A DNA stretch of 64,000 bases from JAAEPI01 sp964352625 (GTDB lineage Bacteria; Bacteroidota; Bacteroidia; Cytophagales; Cyclobacteriaceae), in the NCBI GenBank assembly GCA_964352625.1, contig CAYGSD010000002.1:186001-250000 (forward strand), read 5' to 3'. This document shows, piece after piece, positions 18,564 to 27,918 of the stretch. The position numbers and the translations under genes were made by a program. Below the pieces are notes generated by a model that was given only the letters and a program-made list of their open reading frames with translations, was not told the DNA's origin and did no database searches. Position 1 is the stretch's first letter; every line of letters begins with the position of its first letter.

Positions 18564-19268
18564 CTACTTTTCTCCATAAATCTGCTGAATGCCTTCTATA
18601 TCACCACTTTGCAGTCCGTTCAATGAAAATTTTGACGCACCTGTCTCCATAATATTCTGAGAGCTCACATGCCCAAGTCCTAGAGCATGCCCTATTTCAT
18701 GTAGAGCATTTATGTGAAATGCTTTACATGATTTTTCACTGGAGTTCGCATTGAAGACAATATCACCACTTAGGATATCACAAGGACTTTCAATATAGTT
18801 TGGATAACCAACGGCAGATTGAAAAATAGCAGCTACATAAAATTTAAGATCACTGTCACTATTTTCCGGTAATTCCTCGAAAGTAAGATTAGCAACGTTT
18901 TCCCACTCTTTTGCTGCTTCTCTAATTTCATTTCTCGCACAACTCAAAATTTCATTCCAAGATTCAGACGGCACGTTAATTTGTCTGTGAGTATTTATCG
19001 TCCCGTTTTTTTCTTGAAATGAATAAGTAATTATTCCTCCAGTTGTCTGCGGGCCTACAACGTTAATTCCTGTCTGATCAAAGTTTTGATCCGCTCCCCA
19101 TTTATAACCAAACAGACAATAATCTCCGACTTTACTACCAGCACATGAAATCAATCTAGAATCACATTCGGAATACATGGAGGATTCATTTATAGTAGGT
19201 ATTTCATCTTCCTTACAACTACTTGATAGTAATAGAGAAAACATGAAAAGGAGATTTATTGATTTCAT
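18564..19268 (-). CDS. Matrixin-like zinc metalloprotease lipoprotein (cassette 5)
   Basis: A 234-residue exported protein. The signal peptide ends in the lipobox LLSSSC (Cys18). The zinc-binding motif HEIGHALGLGH, near residue 190, matches the HExxHxxGxxH consensus of metzincins, and the following IMETGAS is a Met-turn-like segment, so the matrixin (M10) family is likely. The centre (WENVANLTFEEL) matches the matrixin N-terminal half. It would be anchored in the outer or inner membrane and degrade proteins outside the cytoplasm. It is the only gene of a 0.9-kb cassette. Confidence 0.85.
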   Translation of the reverse strand: MKSINLLFMFSLLLSSSCKEDEIPTINESSMYSECDSRLISCAGSKVGDYCLFGYKWGADQNFDQTGINVVGPQTTGGIITYSFQEKNGTINTHRQINVPSESWNEILSCARNEIREAAKEWENVANLTFEELPENSDSDLKFYVAAIFQSAVGYPNYIESPCDILSGDIVFNANSSEKSCKAFHINALHEIGHALGLGHVSSQNIMETGASKFSLNGLQSGDIEGIQQIYGEK

Positions 19269-19342
19269 TACTTTATTGATACTGTTTTAAAGATTTTGGA
19301 TTTAAATATTTTCTAAAAGACTTCTAGTCATCCGCTCATTGC

Positions 19343-19537
19343 AACTAACGCCCGGCTAAGAAACGTAGGGGAGTTTGAAACTCTGCCCTTTCAGTTTACC
19401 ACCTAGACAAGCTAAATATTTTTTATAATTACTTTCCCTTTTTCATTATCAAAATTTTGGGTTGACGGTCAATAATCGAAGCTCAAAACTTCCAATTTAC
19501 CACCAAAACCCCTATGTTTTTTTAGCCATTGTTGTAT
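19343..19537 (-). other. attC-like site of cassette 4
   Basis: 195 bp. Left arm CTAAC, spacer GCCCG, stem GCTAAGAAACGTAGGGG; right arm reverse-complemented ACAAC, spacer AATG, stem GCTAAAAAAACATAGGGG. It carries the 5/4-nt spacer plan of the other sites. The 75 bases on its left, before the start codon at 19268, hold no other visible element. Confidence 0.78.
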
Positions 19538-19579
19538 GCCTGTGCTTTCTTTTTAGAAGCGCTGGCAAAGACATACTTA

Positions 19580-19631
19580 TTGGCAAGTTTTGGTTGTGCG
19601 GTTGGTTTGTGCGACTTGACAATGTGTATGG
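19580..19631. repeat. Cassette-tail repeat, short copy
   Basis: The bases TTGGCAAGTTTTGGTTG and GCGACTTGACAATGTGTATGG are shared with the tail copies at 27381-27520 and 32417-32553. All three lie beside an attC-like site on its R'' side. The rest of 19538-19695 shows no gene. Confidence 0.6.
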
Positions 19632-19695
19632 CTTTATGTGATGGCATGGCTGAATCTAAATTCCCAGTGTTTTGTATGTTACTATTTAATTTCAT

Positions 19696-22600
19696 TTAAA
19701 TAAACTTTTCAATTTTTTTAATGACCGATTCAATAGCCAAAGAATCAATTCCGCCCTTTTCACTTTCAGTAGTAGTGAACAGATTATCGTTCAACTTATA
19801 ACCGTTTTCTTTGTAGAAATCCAGTTTCTTTTCCCAATCTGCTTTATAACTTGGCAAAGACATCATGCCCAAATGCTCTAAAATGATTAAGTCACCTGCT
19901 GCGTCAACAAAAGTAAAATCAGGGATTCGCTTTTGATTGTTCTTACCAATAAATTCCCTTTCATACTCAAACTCAATTTCCTTTTCTACGAGCATATTGG
20001 CGATGATGACTTCAGATTTACTCCGAACCAACAAGCCTTCTTTCTTGGTCTTATGAATTAGCCCTTCTGCAAAAGGAATACTGTGTTTTTCTTCTCTTAC
20101 TGAGTAAGTAAATAAATGCGTATTGCGCTTAGCAGTTTCTGAGAATTGCGGTTTGGATAGGTTGATGATCCATTGGGGTGTATCGCCCTCTATTAATAGA
20201 ATCAATTGCTTTTTGGCTCTGGTTAAAGCGGTGTAAATTAATTCGCGGGAAATGATTCGTCCTGTTTTTGGAATGACTAGGAAAACGCAATCAAAATCAC
20301 TTCCTTGACTTTTATGTACTGTAATGGCATAGGCAAGCTCAAGATTACTGGAATCATTTTCGGCTTGTCCCTGTCCTCTGTATCCAAAGGTGATTTTATC
20401 GTCAACGCCTGCAAATACCACATTTGCAAAACCTTTATTAGTAGCTTTTACCAAGCCTAGCTGTCCGTTCGATAGTTGATGCTTTTCGCCACCTGGAAAA
20501 CCTTCTTTCCATTCATTGACAGTTTGGATAACCTTATCATAAAGTCCAATTTGATACTCACCAATTGAAACAGTTCCTTTTAAACCTGTTCTAAACTGTT
20601 TCTGGAAAATTCTGTTCAGATTAAAGGACCCCCAATACGGTGCTTTCACAGGACTCAGTAATTGGAAAGCTTCAATTTTCCCTGTATCAATTTTTCCGCC
20701 ATTTACTCCTATGAAGGCATTCAATTGGGTATAATCCTTTTCATCCTTAAGCCCAAGCTTCTCAATTAACAACGCATTCAATGCTTTTACCAATGATTGC
20801 TCATTCTCCCAAGTTGCAACATGCAAGTCATTGAGCAAGTCATTGTCGCCTAATTTCTGAAAAATAGTATCTGCATCTTTACTCGGTTTTAAGCCAGAGA
20901 ACCAAGATGCCAAGGTTAGAGTGTCAGAATTTGCCCCATCTACGTTTCGCACTACTTCTTTAAGTCTGGCTAAAGCCTCAGTAGCTTCAAAATCATCATT
21001 TCCTGATTCTAAATTATCCAGGTAGGTGCATAAGTCTGCAAAAGGCCTGCCAGCACCAATGGGTGGTAACTGATATGGATCGCCTACGAGAATAAGACGT
21101 TTGATATGCCCTAAATCCAAGGCTTGCATCAAGGCATACAAATCATCCTCAGTGAGCATAGAGCATTCATCTACAATCACGTTTTGCTCTCCTTTGTACT
21201 TCTCTGGACCCGAGAAACGTGGTTTCATTCGGTTCCAATCAAAGCGTTTTTGTTTGTTCAAAAACTGAGCTATTGTGTAAGCCTCACCACCCGCCATCTT
21301 ACCCAGCTTGACCCGGGCTTTACCTGTTGGTGCCAATAGTAATATTCCTTCACTTGTGAGCGATTGGCAACCGAATAAAGCTCCTAAAACAGTAGTCTTA
21401 CCAGTACCTGCAGGGCCGTGTAATACAGATATTTTCCTTCCGGTTATTCGCTGAAGTGCAGTTATTTGGTCAGTGAGTGCAGCTACGTGTTTGGGATTGC
21501 TTGCTTCAAAGGTTATCCCATTATTGACAATAACTTGTTTGATTAATTCTTCCCAATTTTCATCTACAGGTTCCAATTGCTTTTTGGATCGAGCTATTAG
21601 TACTTTTCTGAAATAGGCTTCAATGTCATTGTACTTGGCAAGTTGAAGCGACTGAATTTCTTCTTGATCTATGCAACTGATTTGTTCTTTGATGAACTCA
21701 ATATTGGTAACCACATAGTTGGCTGGCAATAAGGTTGTCCGTTGCAGATTAAGTGTGTTGATATTCTCGGTAATTTCATAAACAGACACCAACGTGTCTC
21801 CATTTTCAGCTGCTCTTTTTAGCACATGGGTGATGATGGCCCTGATACGTCTTTGATCCAAAGGGGAATCAACCAATTGCGGCTTTTCCGGCACATGCTC
21901 TCCCTGAATGGCCTTATCTTCAAACAAACCATTGTCTAATGTCTCAACTGCAATTGGGTAATTTTCCTGATCACCTTCATCCAATTCAGCAATGCGGTAA
22001 GGGTTGAGTAATAGCTCGGCATCACTTGACTTATATCCGAGTTTATTGCGGGTGCTTGCATCAAACCAGTTCTTGATTTGTTTGTCTGAAAGCTCAAATC
22101 GGGAAAGCAGTATCAATAAGTTCTTTCTATCTGTGGTTTCGTTGAGCCATATATCCCGAAAATGTGGTAGTTCAGTAGAATAGGTTTTTCTACCAAGATT
22201 TAGACGACCGTAAATAGCATCTTCCCACGCATCCCAAGGGCTGTCCTTTGTGCCTAAGTGATTATCGGCTCGTAAATCTTCTTCCAACAAATGACCATAC
22301 TGAAAACCTAATGCCAAAAGTGCATTTCCAAATGCTGGGAATGGCCCCATGCTTTCCTTTACCTTGCCGATTTGCTTATCTATCCAAAGCAAATATTGAT
22401 CCCATACATCTTTAACTATACCGTGATCCTTGATGCGCTCGATGATGCTGCGTAATTTACCCAACACCACCAAAACAGAACTATCATTGACATGCTCGCT
22501 ACCATAGGCAAACTCATCAATGATTTCTTGGCGGCTGGCAGTTTCTTGCAAAGTGAGCTTGATTTCATTGAGCAGATCTTGCTTGCTTTTCTTTCCTTCT

Positions 22601-23352
22601 TTGGTCTTCAGTTGAAAATCATCTGGTAACTCTAGATATTCATGATAGGGTAATAGAATCCCTTCACTTGCGGCATCATTTGGGCGGATACCGTGGGTAA
22701 TCAATCTATCCCACAACGGATAGGTATAATCGGCTGAAGTGTCGTATTTTAAAATTTTGGATTTTGTTTTAATTGAGCCCACACCCACAATCAGTCTGCG
22801 GCTGTCTTCATCTATTGGATTAGCTCCTTTGGCATAAAAAACAACCAGAGATTGCTCTTCTTTGATGGGCTCAAAGAAGCGTTTTAATAAGGCTTCCTGT
22901 GTTTTGCTAGTATAGACCCACGATGAAGGGAAGGGTGGATTTTCATCATGTGGTATATCTGGATACCATTCACGTATAGTGGACTGGTTTCCTCTTAACA
23001 TCCACCAAAAAGGCACAGCAAAGCAGCTGTAGGGCGGAACTTCAAGAGTTGTGGGCTTTAAAGCGAGATGCGGTATCTCTTTGGATCGTGGTTTATTATA
23101 AGGGTGATTGAACTGTCGGGAATACTTTCGGGTGCTCATAAAGCTACCACCCTCAGCTTTGCAGGGGGGCAGTTGCTTATCATCTAATTCTGCCCAATGT
23201 TTTCTAGAAATGGCATCTTCTGCTTTATCATCTTTTTCTCCATAAATACGTGGCAGGTTCAGGCAAAAAGCATTTTGCGAAGGATGATTACAAACAGTCC
23301 CGTTCCATTTGCTGTCGTGCCAGGCTACTCTGATAGATAAATGCTGGTTCAT
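19696..23352 (-). CDS. RecD-like SF1 helicase fused to a PD-(D/E)XK-type nuclease (cassette 4)
   Basis: A 1218-residue protein. Residues 1-600 are a large N-terminal region I do not recognise; it starts with WNGTVC...NAFC. The helicase core follows: Walker A HGPAGTGKTT near residue 648, Walker B VIVDECSML, motif III VGDPYQLPPIGAG, motif V VHKSQGSDFD and motif VI YTALTRAKKQ, the RecD/UvrD-like SF1 set. The last ~110 residues contain RSKSE...IANML, then RIPDFTF and IILEHLG, the E...D...ExH/K pattern of PD-(D/E)XK nucleases with a His in the Lys position. It is alone in a 4.2-kb cassette, so it may be a single-gene defence factor. That role is inference. Confidence 0.88.
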   Translation of the reverse strand: MNQHLSIRVAWHDSKWNGTVCNHPSQNAFCLNLPRIYGEKDDKAEDAISRKHWAELDDKQLPPCKAEGGSFMSTRKYSRQFNHPYNKPRSKEIPHLALKPTTLEVPPYSCFAVPFWWMLRGNQSTIREWYPDIPHDENPPFPSSWVYTSKTQEALLKRFFEPIKEEQSLVVFYAKGANPIDEDSRRLIVGVGSIKTKSKILKYDTSADYTYPLWDRLITHGIRPNDAASEGILLPYHEYLELPDDFQLKTKEGKKSKQDLLNEIKLTLQETASRQEIIDEFAYGSEHVNDSSVLVVLGKLRSIIERIKDHGIVKDVWDQYLLWIDKQIGKVKESMGPFPAFGNALLALGFQYGHLLEEDLRADNHLGTKDSPWDAWEDAIYGRLNLGRKTYSTELPHFRDIWLNETTDRKNLLILLSRFELSDKQIKNWFDASTRNKLGYKSSDAELLLNPYRIAELDEGDQENYPIAVETLDNGLFEDKAIQGEHVPEKPQLVDSPLDQRRIRAIITHVLKRAAENGDTLVSVYEITENINTLNLQRTTLLPANYVVTNIEFIKEQISCIDQEEIQSLQLAKYNDIEAYFRKVLIARSKKQLEPVDENWEELIKQVIVNNGITFEASNPKHVAALTDQITALQRITGRKISVLHGPAGTGKTTVLGALFGCQSLTSEGILLLAPTGKARVKLGKMAGGEAYTIAQFLNKQKRFDWNRMKPRFSGPEKYKGEQNVIVDECSMLTEDDLYALMQALDLGHIKRLILVGDPYQLPPIGAGRPFADLCTYLDNLESGNDDFEATEALARLKEVVRNVDGANSDTLTLASWFSGLKPSKDADTIFQKLGDNDLLNDLHVATWENEQSLVKALNALLIEKLGLKDEKDYTQLNAFIGVNGGKIDTGKIEAFQLLSPVKAPYWGSFNLNRIFQKQFRTGLKGTVSIGEYQIGLYDKVIQTVNEWKEGFPGGEKHQLSNGQLGLVKATNKGFANVVFAGVDDKITFGYRGQGQAENDSSNLELAYAITVHKSQGSDFDCVFLVIPKTGRIISRELIYTALTRAKKQLILLIEGDTPQWIINLSKPQFSETAKRNTHLFTYSVREEKHSIPFAEGLIHKTKKEGLLVRSKSEVIIANMLVEKEIEFEYEREFIGKNNQKRIPDFTFVDAAGDLIILEHLGMMSLPSYKADWEKKLDFYKENGYKLNDNLFTTTESEKGGIDSLAIESVIKKIEKFI

Positions 23353-23505
23353 ACGCTTGCTCTTTCCTTAATGAGGTGGTTTAACCTAACCATACCGCTC
23401 AATAAGTATTGGATTAATCCTGTTTTGAGGGATTGGAGTTTGGAGTGTTTTCTTTTGTCTTGTTTCATCAAATTCTTTATTCCTTTTAGAGCGTTGGCAA
23501 AAAAT

Positions 23506-23595
23506 AGCTCTTTTGGTTTTTTAGCGTTTGCCTTTGAGTGTCGGCAAAAACCAAATGTGCTATTTGTGTGGTCGGCTTTTCGCATGGCATACAAC
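23506..23595. repeat. Cassette-leader repeat, diverged copy
   Basis: Shares AGCTCTTTTGGTTTTTTAG, GGCAAAAACCAAATGTGCTA and the spacing to the attC box with the leader copies at 32106-32198 and 39674-39766. On the - strand it follows the recombination point and precedes the helicase gene by 150 bases. A promoter role is possible but no clear boxes are seen. Confidence 0.7.
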
Positions 23596-23705
23596 GTCCA
23601 ACTATCATCCGTAAGCTGGACTTTTCAAATATCTATAAAAGTATCTCATCGCACTAGCCTTTGCAAATAGCTCAGTAAGCTTATGGATGATAGTGCTTGT
23701 TGTAG
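23589..23705 (-). other. attC-like site of cassette 3
   Basis: 117 bp. Left arm ACAAC, spacer GTCCA, stem ACTATCATCCGTAAGC; right arm reverse-complemented ACAAC, spacer AAGC, stem ACTATCATCCATAAGC. Almost the same as the cassette-5 site apart from its end boxes, as expected when box sequences are swapped by recombination. Confidence 0.88.
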
Positions 23706-23765
23706 CACGTTAATCTAGATTCCCTGTGGAATTCTTCCTTAATTATGCGTATTTTGCATTTGTTT

Positions 23766-24797
23766 ATGAGCCAATTCGATTACATAAAAGATATTGCAAA
23801 GTATGGTCTGGAAAACGATCAAGAGAGGCTATTGTCTGTTTTGAATGAGCTTATTGAGTACTCCAAAAAGAACAGAAAAGTCAATTTTGCAATTCAGCTT
23901 CAGTCTATTCTAAAAGAGGCTATTCGAGATCAGCAAACAAGTGGGCTCACAAAGGTTGGTTCAGATAAGTACTACCAGAGAGTTGAAGACCGAGAGGTAG
24001 GCGACCTAATCCTTGAAAAATTAACCTCCGATTATAGCTTTGAGAATTTAGTCTGTGATACTAAAATTAAGAAGCAATTAGACTATTTCATCAAGGAACA
24101 CCAGACTGCTGATTTATTAAGGAAATACGATCTTCCAATATCCAACAAGATATTGCTACATGGTCCTTCCGGGTGTGGAAAAACACTTTCTTCATACGTA
24201 ATAGCTGGCGAGTTGGAAAAGATGATGATAGTTGTCAACCTGGGAGCAATCGTGTCGTCTAAACTTGGCGAAACAAGTAAGAATCTTGCGAAGATATTTA
24301 GGAAAGCTTCATCCGAAGAATGTATTATTTTCATTGATGAGTTTGATTCATTGGGAAAGGTACGAGATTACAATCAAGATCATGGAGAAATGAAAAGGGT
24401 GGTCAATACCATTCTTCAACTCTTTGATTATCTTCCTCAAAACAGTATCGTTATTGCTGCTACCAACCAAAAGGATATGGTGGATGAAGCATTGCTGAGA
24501 AGGTTTGATTTTAGTATTGAGTTTCCATTACCGGATGTAGCAAAAATCAAAGAGCTTGTTAAACTGACTTTGAAAAATGGTGAGTTTAAATTTGACAAGC
24601 CGAGATCAATCAATAAGGTCATTGAAAGTGCAAAGGGTCTGTCATATTACAGTATTCAGAAAACCTTGGTAACAGCTATTAAAAGAAGCCTGTTTAACCA
24701 AGCCGAAGACAAGGTTAAACCAATAAAGGCGACTATCAGTACCGATATTTGGAAAGAACTGATTACTGAGGAAAAGGAAGCACTAAAGAAGAAGTAA
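23766..24797 (+). CDS. ietA: AAA-family ATPase, IetA-like (cassette 3)
   Basis: A 343-residue AAA ATPase. Walker A is GPSGCGKT (about residue 133 from this start), Walker B is IIFIDEFDS, the sensor is AATNQ, and the arginine finger region is LLRRFDF. The pair of an FtsH-like AAA ATPase with a subtilase matches IetAS, described first as a plasmid incompatibility system and later as an anti-phage system. I prefer ATG 23766 (MSQFDYIK) to ATG 23745, which would add seven hydrophobic residues; neither has a clear ribosome site. Unusually, it converges on its protease partner with 16 bases between stops. It runs against the array direction. Confidence 0.85.
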   Translation: MSQFDYIKDIAKYGLENDQERLLSVLNELIEYSKKNRKVNFAIQLQSILKEAIRDQQTSGLTKVGSDKYYQRVEDREVGDLILEKLTSDYSFENLVCDTKIKKQLDYFIKEHQTADLLRKYDLPISNKILLHGPSGCGKTLSSYVIAGELEKMMIVVNLGAIVSSKLGETSKNLAKIFRKASSEECIIFIDEFDSLGKVRDYNQDHGEMKRVVNTILQLFDYLPQNSIVIAATNQKDMVDEALLRRFDFSIEFPLPDVAKIKELVKLTLKNGEFKFDKPRSINKVIESAKGLSYYSIQKTLVTAIKRSLFNQAEDKVKPIKATISTDIWKELITEEKEALKKK

Positions 24798-24813
24798 GCA
24801 CTTCTCTTTCAAA

Positions 24814-27258
24814 TTAAACATCCCCTTCTGCTTCTGCTTCTCCTTCAACATGGATGATGTTCTCAATTTCATTTACTGCAAGCATTTCAGCATATAGTTT
24901 ACCAGTTTGTTTGGCTTCCGGTAATTTTTCTTCTATTGTTATTGCCATTGAGAAGGGATGAGCCGTTTTGTATTTATCCGGTACTAAAAGCTGTGTATTA
25001 ATCAAGCAGTGTACAGCTAATTTGAAAGTGGAGCTTTCATCTTCCAGGTCTTTCACACTGATAGGGAACTCAATCTTTTGGGTATTAGAAGCCGGAATTG
25101 GATTTGATTTCCAGCGGTTATTCTGAGACCAACTTTTCTTTAGTTTCGATTTGATGCCACCCTCATCTTCATTTTCACTTCTAAGAATATCGTTACCAGT
25201 ATGGTTTCTGAAAATAGCAAAGGCCATTTGTATAGGACAATAGCCCAGATGATTATTGGGTACAGGTTCAAAGCTGAAACAAAGTGTAGCTGAGAGTTGA
25301 AGCACACCCATCTTTTTGCCTAATTCATCATCCGTCAGATAAGCCGGAAAATTCAAAGGAATGATCTTCATTTCATCCGGGTTGATCTCATCTTCAATAA
25401 CAAAAGTTATGGCATTGTCTGTTGAACTGATGCTTTTATCCGGGCTAACTATACCATGACCAGCTGTTTTATTTCTTAGTTTGACAACCGGGTCGGCAAA
25501 AGGAATGGCATCCAGTGAAGCAGCATTCACTATCAGTGCCTTGATCGATTGTGCTCTTAATGTTGGATAGCTTTTCTGAATCTGGGCTGCAATATTTGCG
25601 ACTAAAGGGGTTGAAAAACTGGTGCCAGCGTCTCGATAAAAACCGAAGGCCGGATTTGCTGATAATACTTCCATTAAGGCATCATTATTTGTGCCTACAA
25701 AACCATTTCCTTGCTCGTAATCTCCTCCTCCCTCAATTACATCCGGCCTAAACAAATGGGGGTTATTCTTGGTGAATCTTTTACCTGGTTTTTTGTATTG
25801 TTCAAGATCAATATGGCTTTTACGAGAGTATAAAGTCGGAAATTCCCGTCCGTGGGATATGCCAGCAAAAACACCATCTTGCAAATTGTCAGCTGCCGCT
25901 CCAATAATCACATTGTTCATGCTATCGGCAGGAGATGACAGGTTCGTTTCTTGCTCATTGAAATAATTAAGATCGTATCCGGGCTGGTTGGTTGCATTAT
26001 TGTTGTTAGCTGTACAAATGAAAATCAGGCAGTCATTCTCATGTGTGAACTTGTCTAATTCATAAGCGTAAGCTGAAAAATCTTCATTGGTCGCTTTATG
26101 TGCCGAATAACAGGTTGTAAGCACGAATAGCTTGATTTCAGGATATTCGGCTTTGGCACGTTGTAACATATCCAATACGTCAAGCATAGATAAGTGACCA
26201 CTGTCCGCATCTAAAATTTTCATTGAAAGCAGCTTGGCATCTGCGCTTATTTGACCCGTATAATTCACGGCATAGGGCTTCCTGCCCAAAGCAGCCAGTG
26301 CAGCAACGGAAGTGCCGTGACCAAAGCCGCCATTGGCATTGTCAACAAAAGCACTACTTCCGGTCAGGTTGAACCTGTCATCATTTATCAATACAGGAGC
26401 CAATGGAGTTGCATTGCTGATTCCCGTGTCCAAAATCCCGATAATGGGAAGATCCTCATCAGCGTTGCTGATTTCAAATCCGTATACTCGTTCTACCGTA
26501 TTCAGTTCAGATGGACGAACAACTGTTGACAGAGAAGAAGTTACACTCAGGAGAATGTCAAAGTTCCTTGCTATTTCTTCAATACTCTCTTGTGAGGCCC
26601 CAAATACTTCAAGTATTCCAGTATCTTCAATTAATCGGTATTCATACGCATTCCCTGCAAGGTATTGTTGCAAACGATTGTAAATGGTATTAGCATCCTC
26701 TGAACCTGTAGGAAACTCAATCAACTTGAAGTTCATCAGTTGTACCCTGTCCCGATACTCAAGAATGTCCTGCGTGGTTAAGAGTTTAAAGTCCCTAATG
26801 AATTTTACCTTCCCTCTGTACTCTGCCTGATCATTTTCACCCGATTCTTTCAGGACAAAATTTTGAATGTCTTGTAAGAAGGTGACAAACTTATCCTGGT
26901 CCACAACTGCAAATAATACTTCTCGATTGAAATGAGAAAAGTTCACACCTAACAAACCAAAATCATTGTACCAGCTTTGATAGAATTTCGTGATGTTGAA
27001 CTGATCCTGAAACCTGATCTGTATGTAATCAATATGAGCAGGAAGCTGCAAGGCATCATTTCGTTCTTGTCTTCTTGCCGTAAGATCATTATTCAATCGG
27101 GCTAACGATCCTCTGAACGTATCCACCATTGGCAGGTAGTCCGGTTCTTCCTTCACTGCTTCTTCATCATCTTTACCAAATCCGTAATTAAAGGACATAG
27201 CAGTAGCTTGTTCCTTCTGTGTTGCAGAGTTGAGCTTTATGTGCGGTTTTTTTGCCAT
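24814..27258 (-). CDS. ietS: Subtilisin-like S8 serine protease, IetS-like (cassette 3)
   Basis: An 814-residue protein with no signal peptide, so probably cytoplasmic. The catalytic triad is visible: Asp277 in GILDTGIS, His314 in GHGTSVA and Ser547 in GTSFSTP. About 270 N-terminal residues precede the protease domain, and about 200 residues follow it, ending in an acidic tail. Size and layout match IetS-type S8 peptidases paired with an AAA ATPase. In such pairs the ATPase is thought to control the toxic protease. The ATG lies 12 bases from the attC box at 27271, so it is the first gene of its cassette. Confidence 0.88.
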   Translation of the reverse strand: MAKKPHIKLNSATQKEQATAMSFNYGFGKDDEEAVKEEPDYLPMVDTFRGSLARLNNDLTARRQERNDALQLPAHIDYIQIRFQDQFNITKFYQSWYNDFGLLGVNFSHFNREVLFAVVDQDKFVTFLQDIQNFVLKESGENDQAEYRGKVKFIRDFKLLTTQDILEYRDRVQLMNFKLIEFPTGSEDANTIYNRLQQYLAGNAYEYRLIEDTGILEVFGASQESIEEIARNFDILLSVTSSLSTVVRPSELNTVERVYGFEISNADEDLPIIGILDTGISNATPLAPVLINDDRFNLTGSSAFVDNANGGFGHGTSVAALAALGRKPYAVNYTGQISADAKLLSMKILDADSGHLSMLDVLDMLQRAKAEYPEIKLFVLTTCYSAHKATNEDFSAYAYELDKFTHENDCLIFICTANNNNATNQPGYDLNYFNEQETNLSSPADSMNNVIIGAAADNLQDGVFAGISHGREFPTLYSRKSHIDLEQYKKPGKRFTKNNPHLFRPDVIEGGGDYEQGNGFVGTNNDALMEVLSANPAFGFYRDAGTSFSTPLVANIAAQIQKSYPTLRAQSIKALIVNAASLDAIPFADPVVKLRNKTAGHGIVSPDKSISSTDNAITFVIEDEINPDEMKIIPLNFPAYLTDDELGKKMGVLQLSATLCFSFEPVPNNHLGYCPIQMAFAIFRNHTGNDILRSENEDEGGIKSKLKKSWSQNNRWKSNPIPASNTQKIEFPISVKDLEDESSTFKLAVHCLINTQLLVPDKYKTAHPFSMAITIEEKLPEAKQTGKLYAEMLAVNEIENIIHVEGEAEAEGDV

Positions 27259-27270
27259 TTTGAAAATGTG

Positions 27271-27387
27271 CTACAACGTTGAGCTAAAATCCGTAGGCTG
27301 GACATCTGTAAATATCGGGAAAGTATCTTATCTCACAAACCTCCGCAAGTGTCTAAGTAAGCCTATGGATTTTAGCATTTGTTAGGT
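27271..27387 (-). other. attC-like site of cassette 2
   Basis: 117 bp. Left arm ACAAC, spacer GTTGA, stem GCTAAAATCCGTAGGC; right arm reverse-complemented CTAAC, spacer AAAT, stem GCTAAAATCCATAGGC. The R'' box is GTTAGGT, a perfect GTTRRRY. Inner sequences resemble the cassette-3 and -5 sites. Confidence 0.88.
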
Positions 27388-27520
27388 TTTCGTGCATTTT
27401 CCCGTCCAGTTTCTACGTTCGTTTTAGTTCGTTCGTCCGGTGCGGCAGGAGCAGCTATACTCTTTGTCAGGTTTTGGTTTGTGGGTTGGCATAGTGCGAC
27501 CTGGCAATGTGTATGGATGC
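27381..27520. repeat. Cassette-tail repeat, long copy
   Basis: Begins at the attC box with GTTAGGTTTTCGTG and shares GTTCGTTCGTCCGGTGCGG, TTTTGGTT and CAATGTGTATGGATGC with 32417-32553 over about 140 bases. It precedes the + strand regulator-methyltransferase operon here. Bases 27521-27591 hold only its A/T-rich leader. Confidence 0.75.
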
Positions 27521-27591
27521 AGTGTTGGGGAAGTTAATTTTAAGTATTACATTTGGCAAAAATCACCAAGTTTAATTTAGCAAGTTAAAAA

Positions 27592-27918
27592 ATGGAAAGT
27601 TTCGGGGAGTACATTCGCAAACTTCGTATTGAAAAGGGGTTAAATCAGACAGAACTAGCCGCAAAAGTTGGTTTAGACAGTGGCGGTTTAAGCAAGGTAG
27701 AGAATGGTAAAAAAAGCTTAAAGGAAGATAAGTTAGTAAAATTGGCTAATGCACTTGGTAAGGATGAAACCTTAATTAAAAACCAGTATTACAGTGAGAA
27801 GTTTGCAGATGAATACCATCGCTATCAGTGTTCCGATGAAGTATTCCACCTAGCTGAGGAAAAAGCTAAATACCTAAAGTCAAAGCATCAGGTACAGGGA
27901 AAATTAGATTTAGAGTAA
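27592..27918 (+). CDS. XRE-family regulator of a restriction-modification system (cassette 2)
   Basis: A 108-residue protein. The N-terminal half is a helix-turn-helix of the XRE type: LNQTELAAKVGLDSGGLSKVEN at about residues 18-39. The C-terminal half is Lys/Glu-rich and helical. Its stop overlaps the methyltransferase start (TAATG), so it probably controls expression of the two methyltransferases. A DNA target is not identified. Confidence 0.85.
   Translation: MESFGEYIRKLRIEKGLNQTELAAKVGLDSGGLSKVENGKKSLKEDKLVKLANALGKDETLIKNQYYSEKFADEYHRYQCSDEVFHLAEEKAKYLKSKHQVQGKLDLE

Noticed and set aside
23349..23594. An 81-residue - strand reading frame upstream of the helicase
   Set aside because: It covers the cassette-leader repeat and has no family pattern; the other leader copies do not keep the frame open.
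23745..27258. BREX or DISARM as an explanation for the ATPase-protease region
   Set aside because: No PglX, BrxC, PglZ or DrmA-like genes are present; the ATPase-subtilase pair fits IetAS better.
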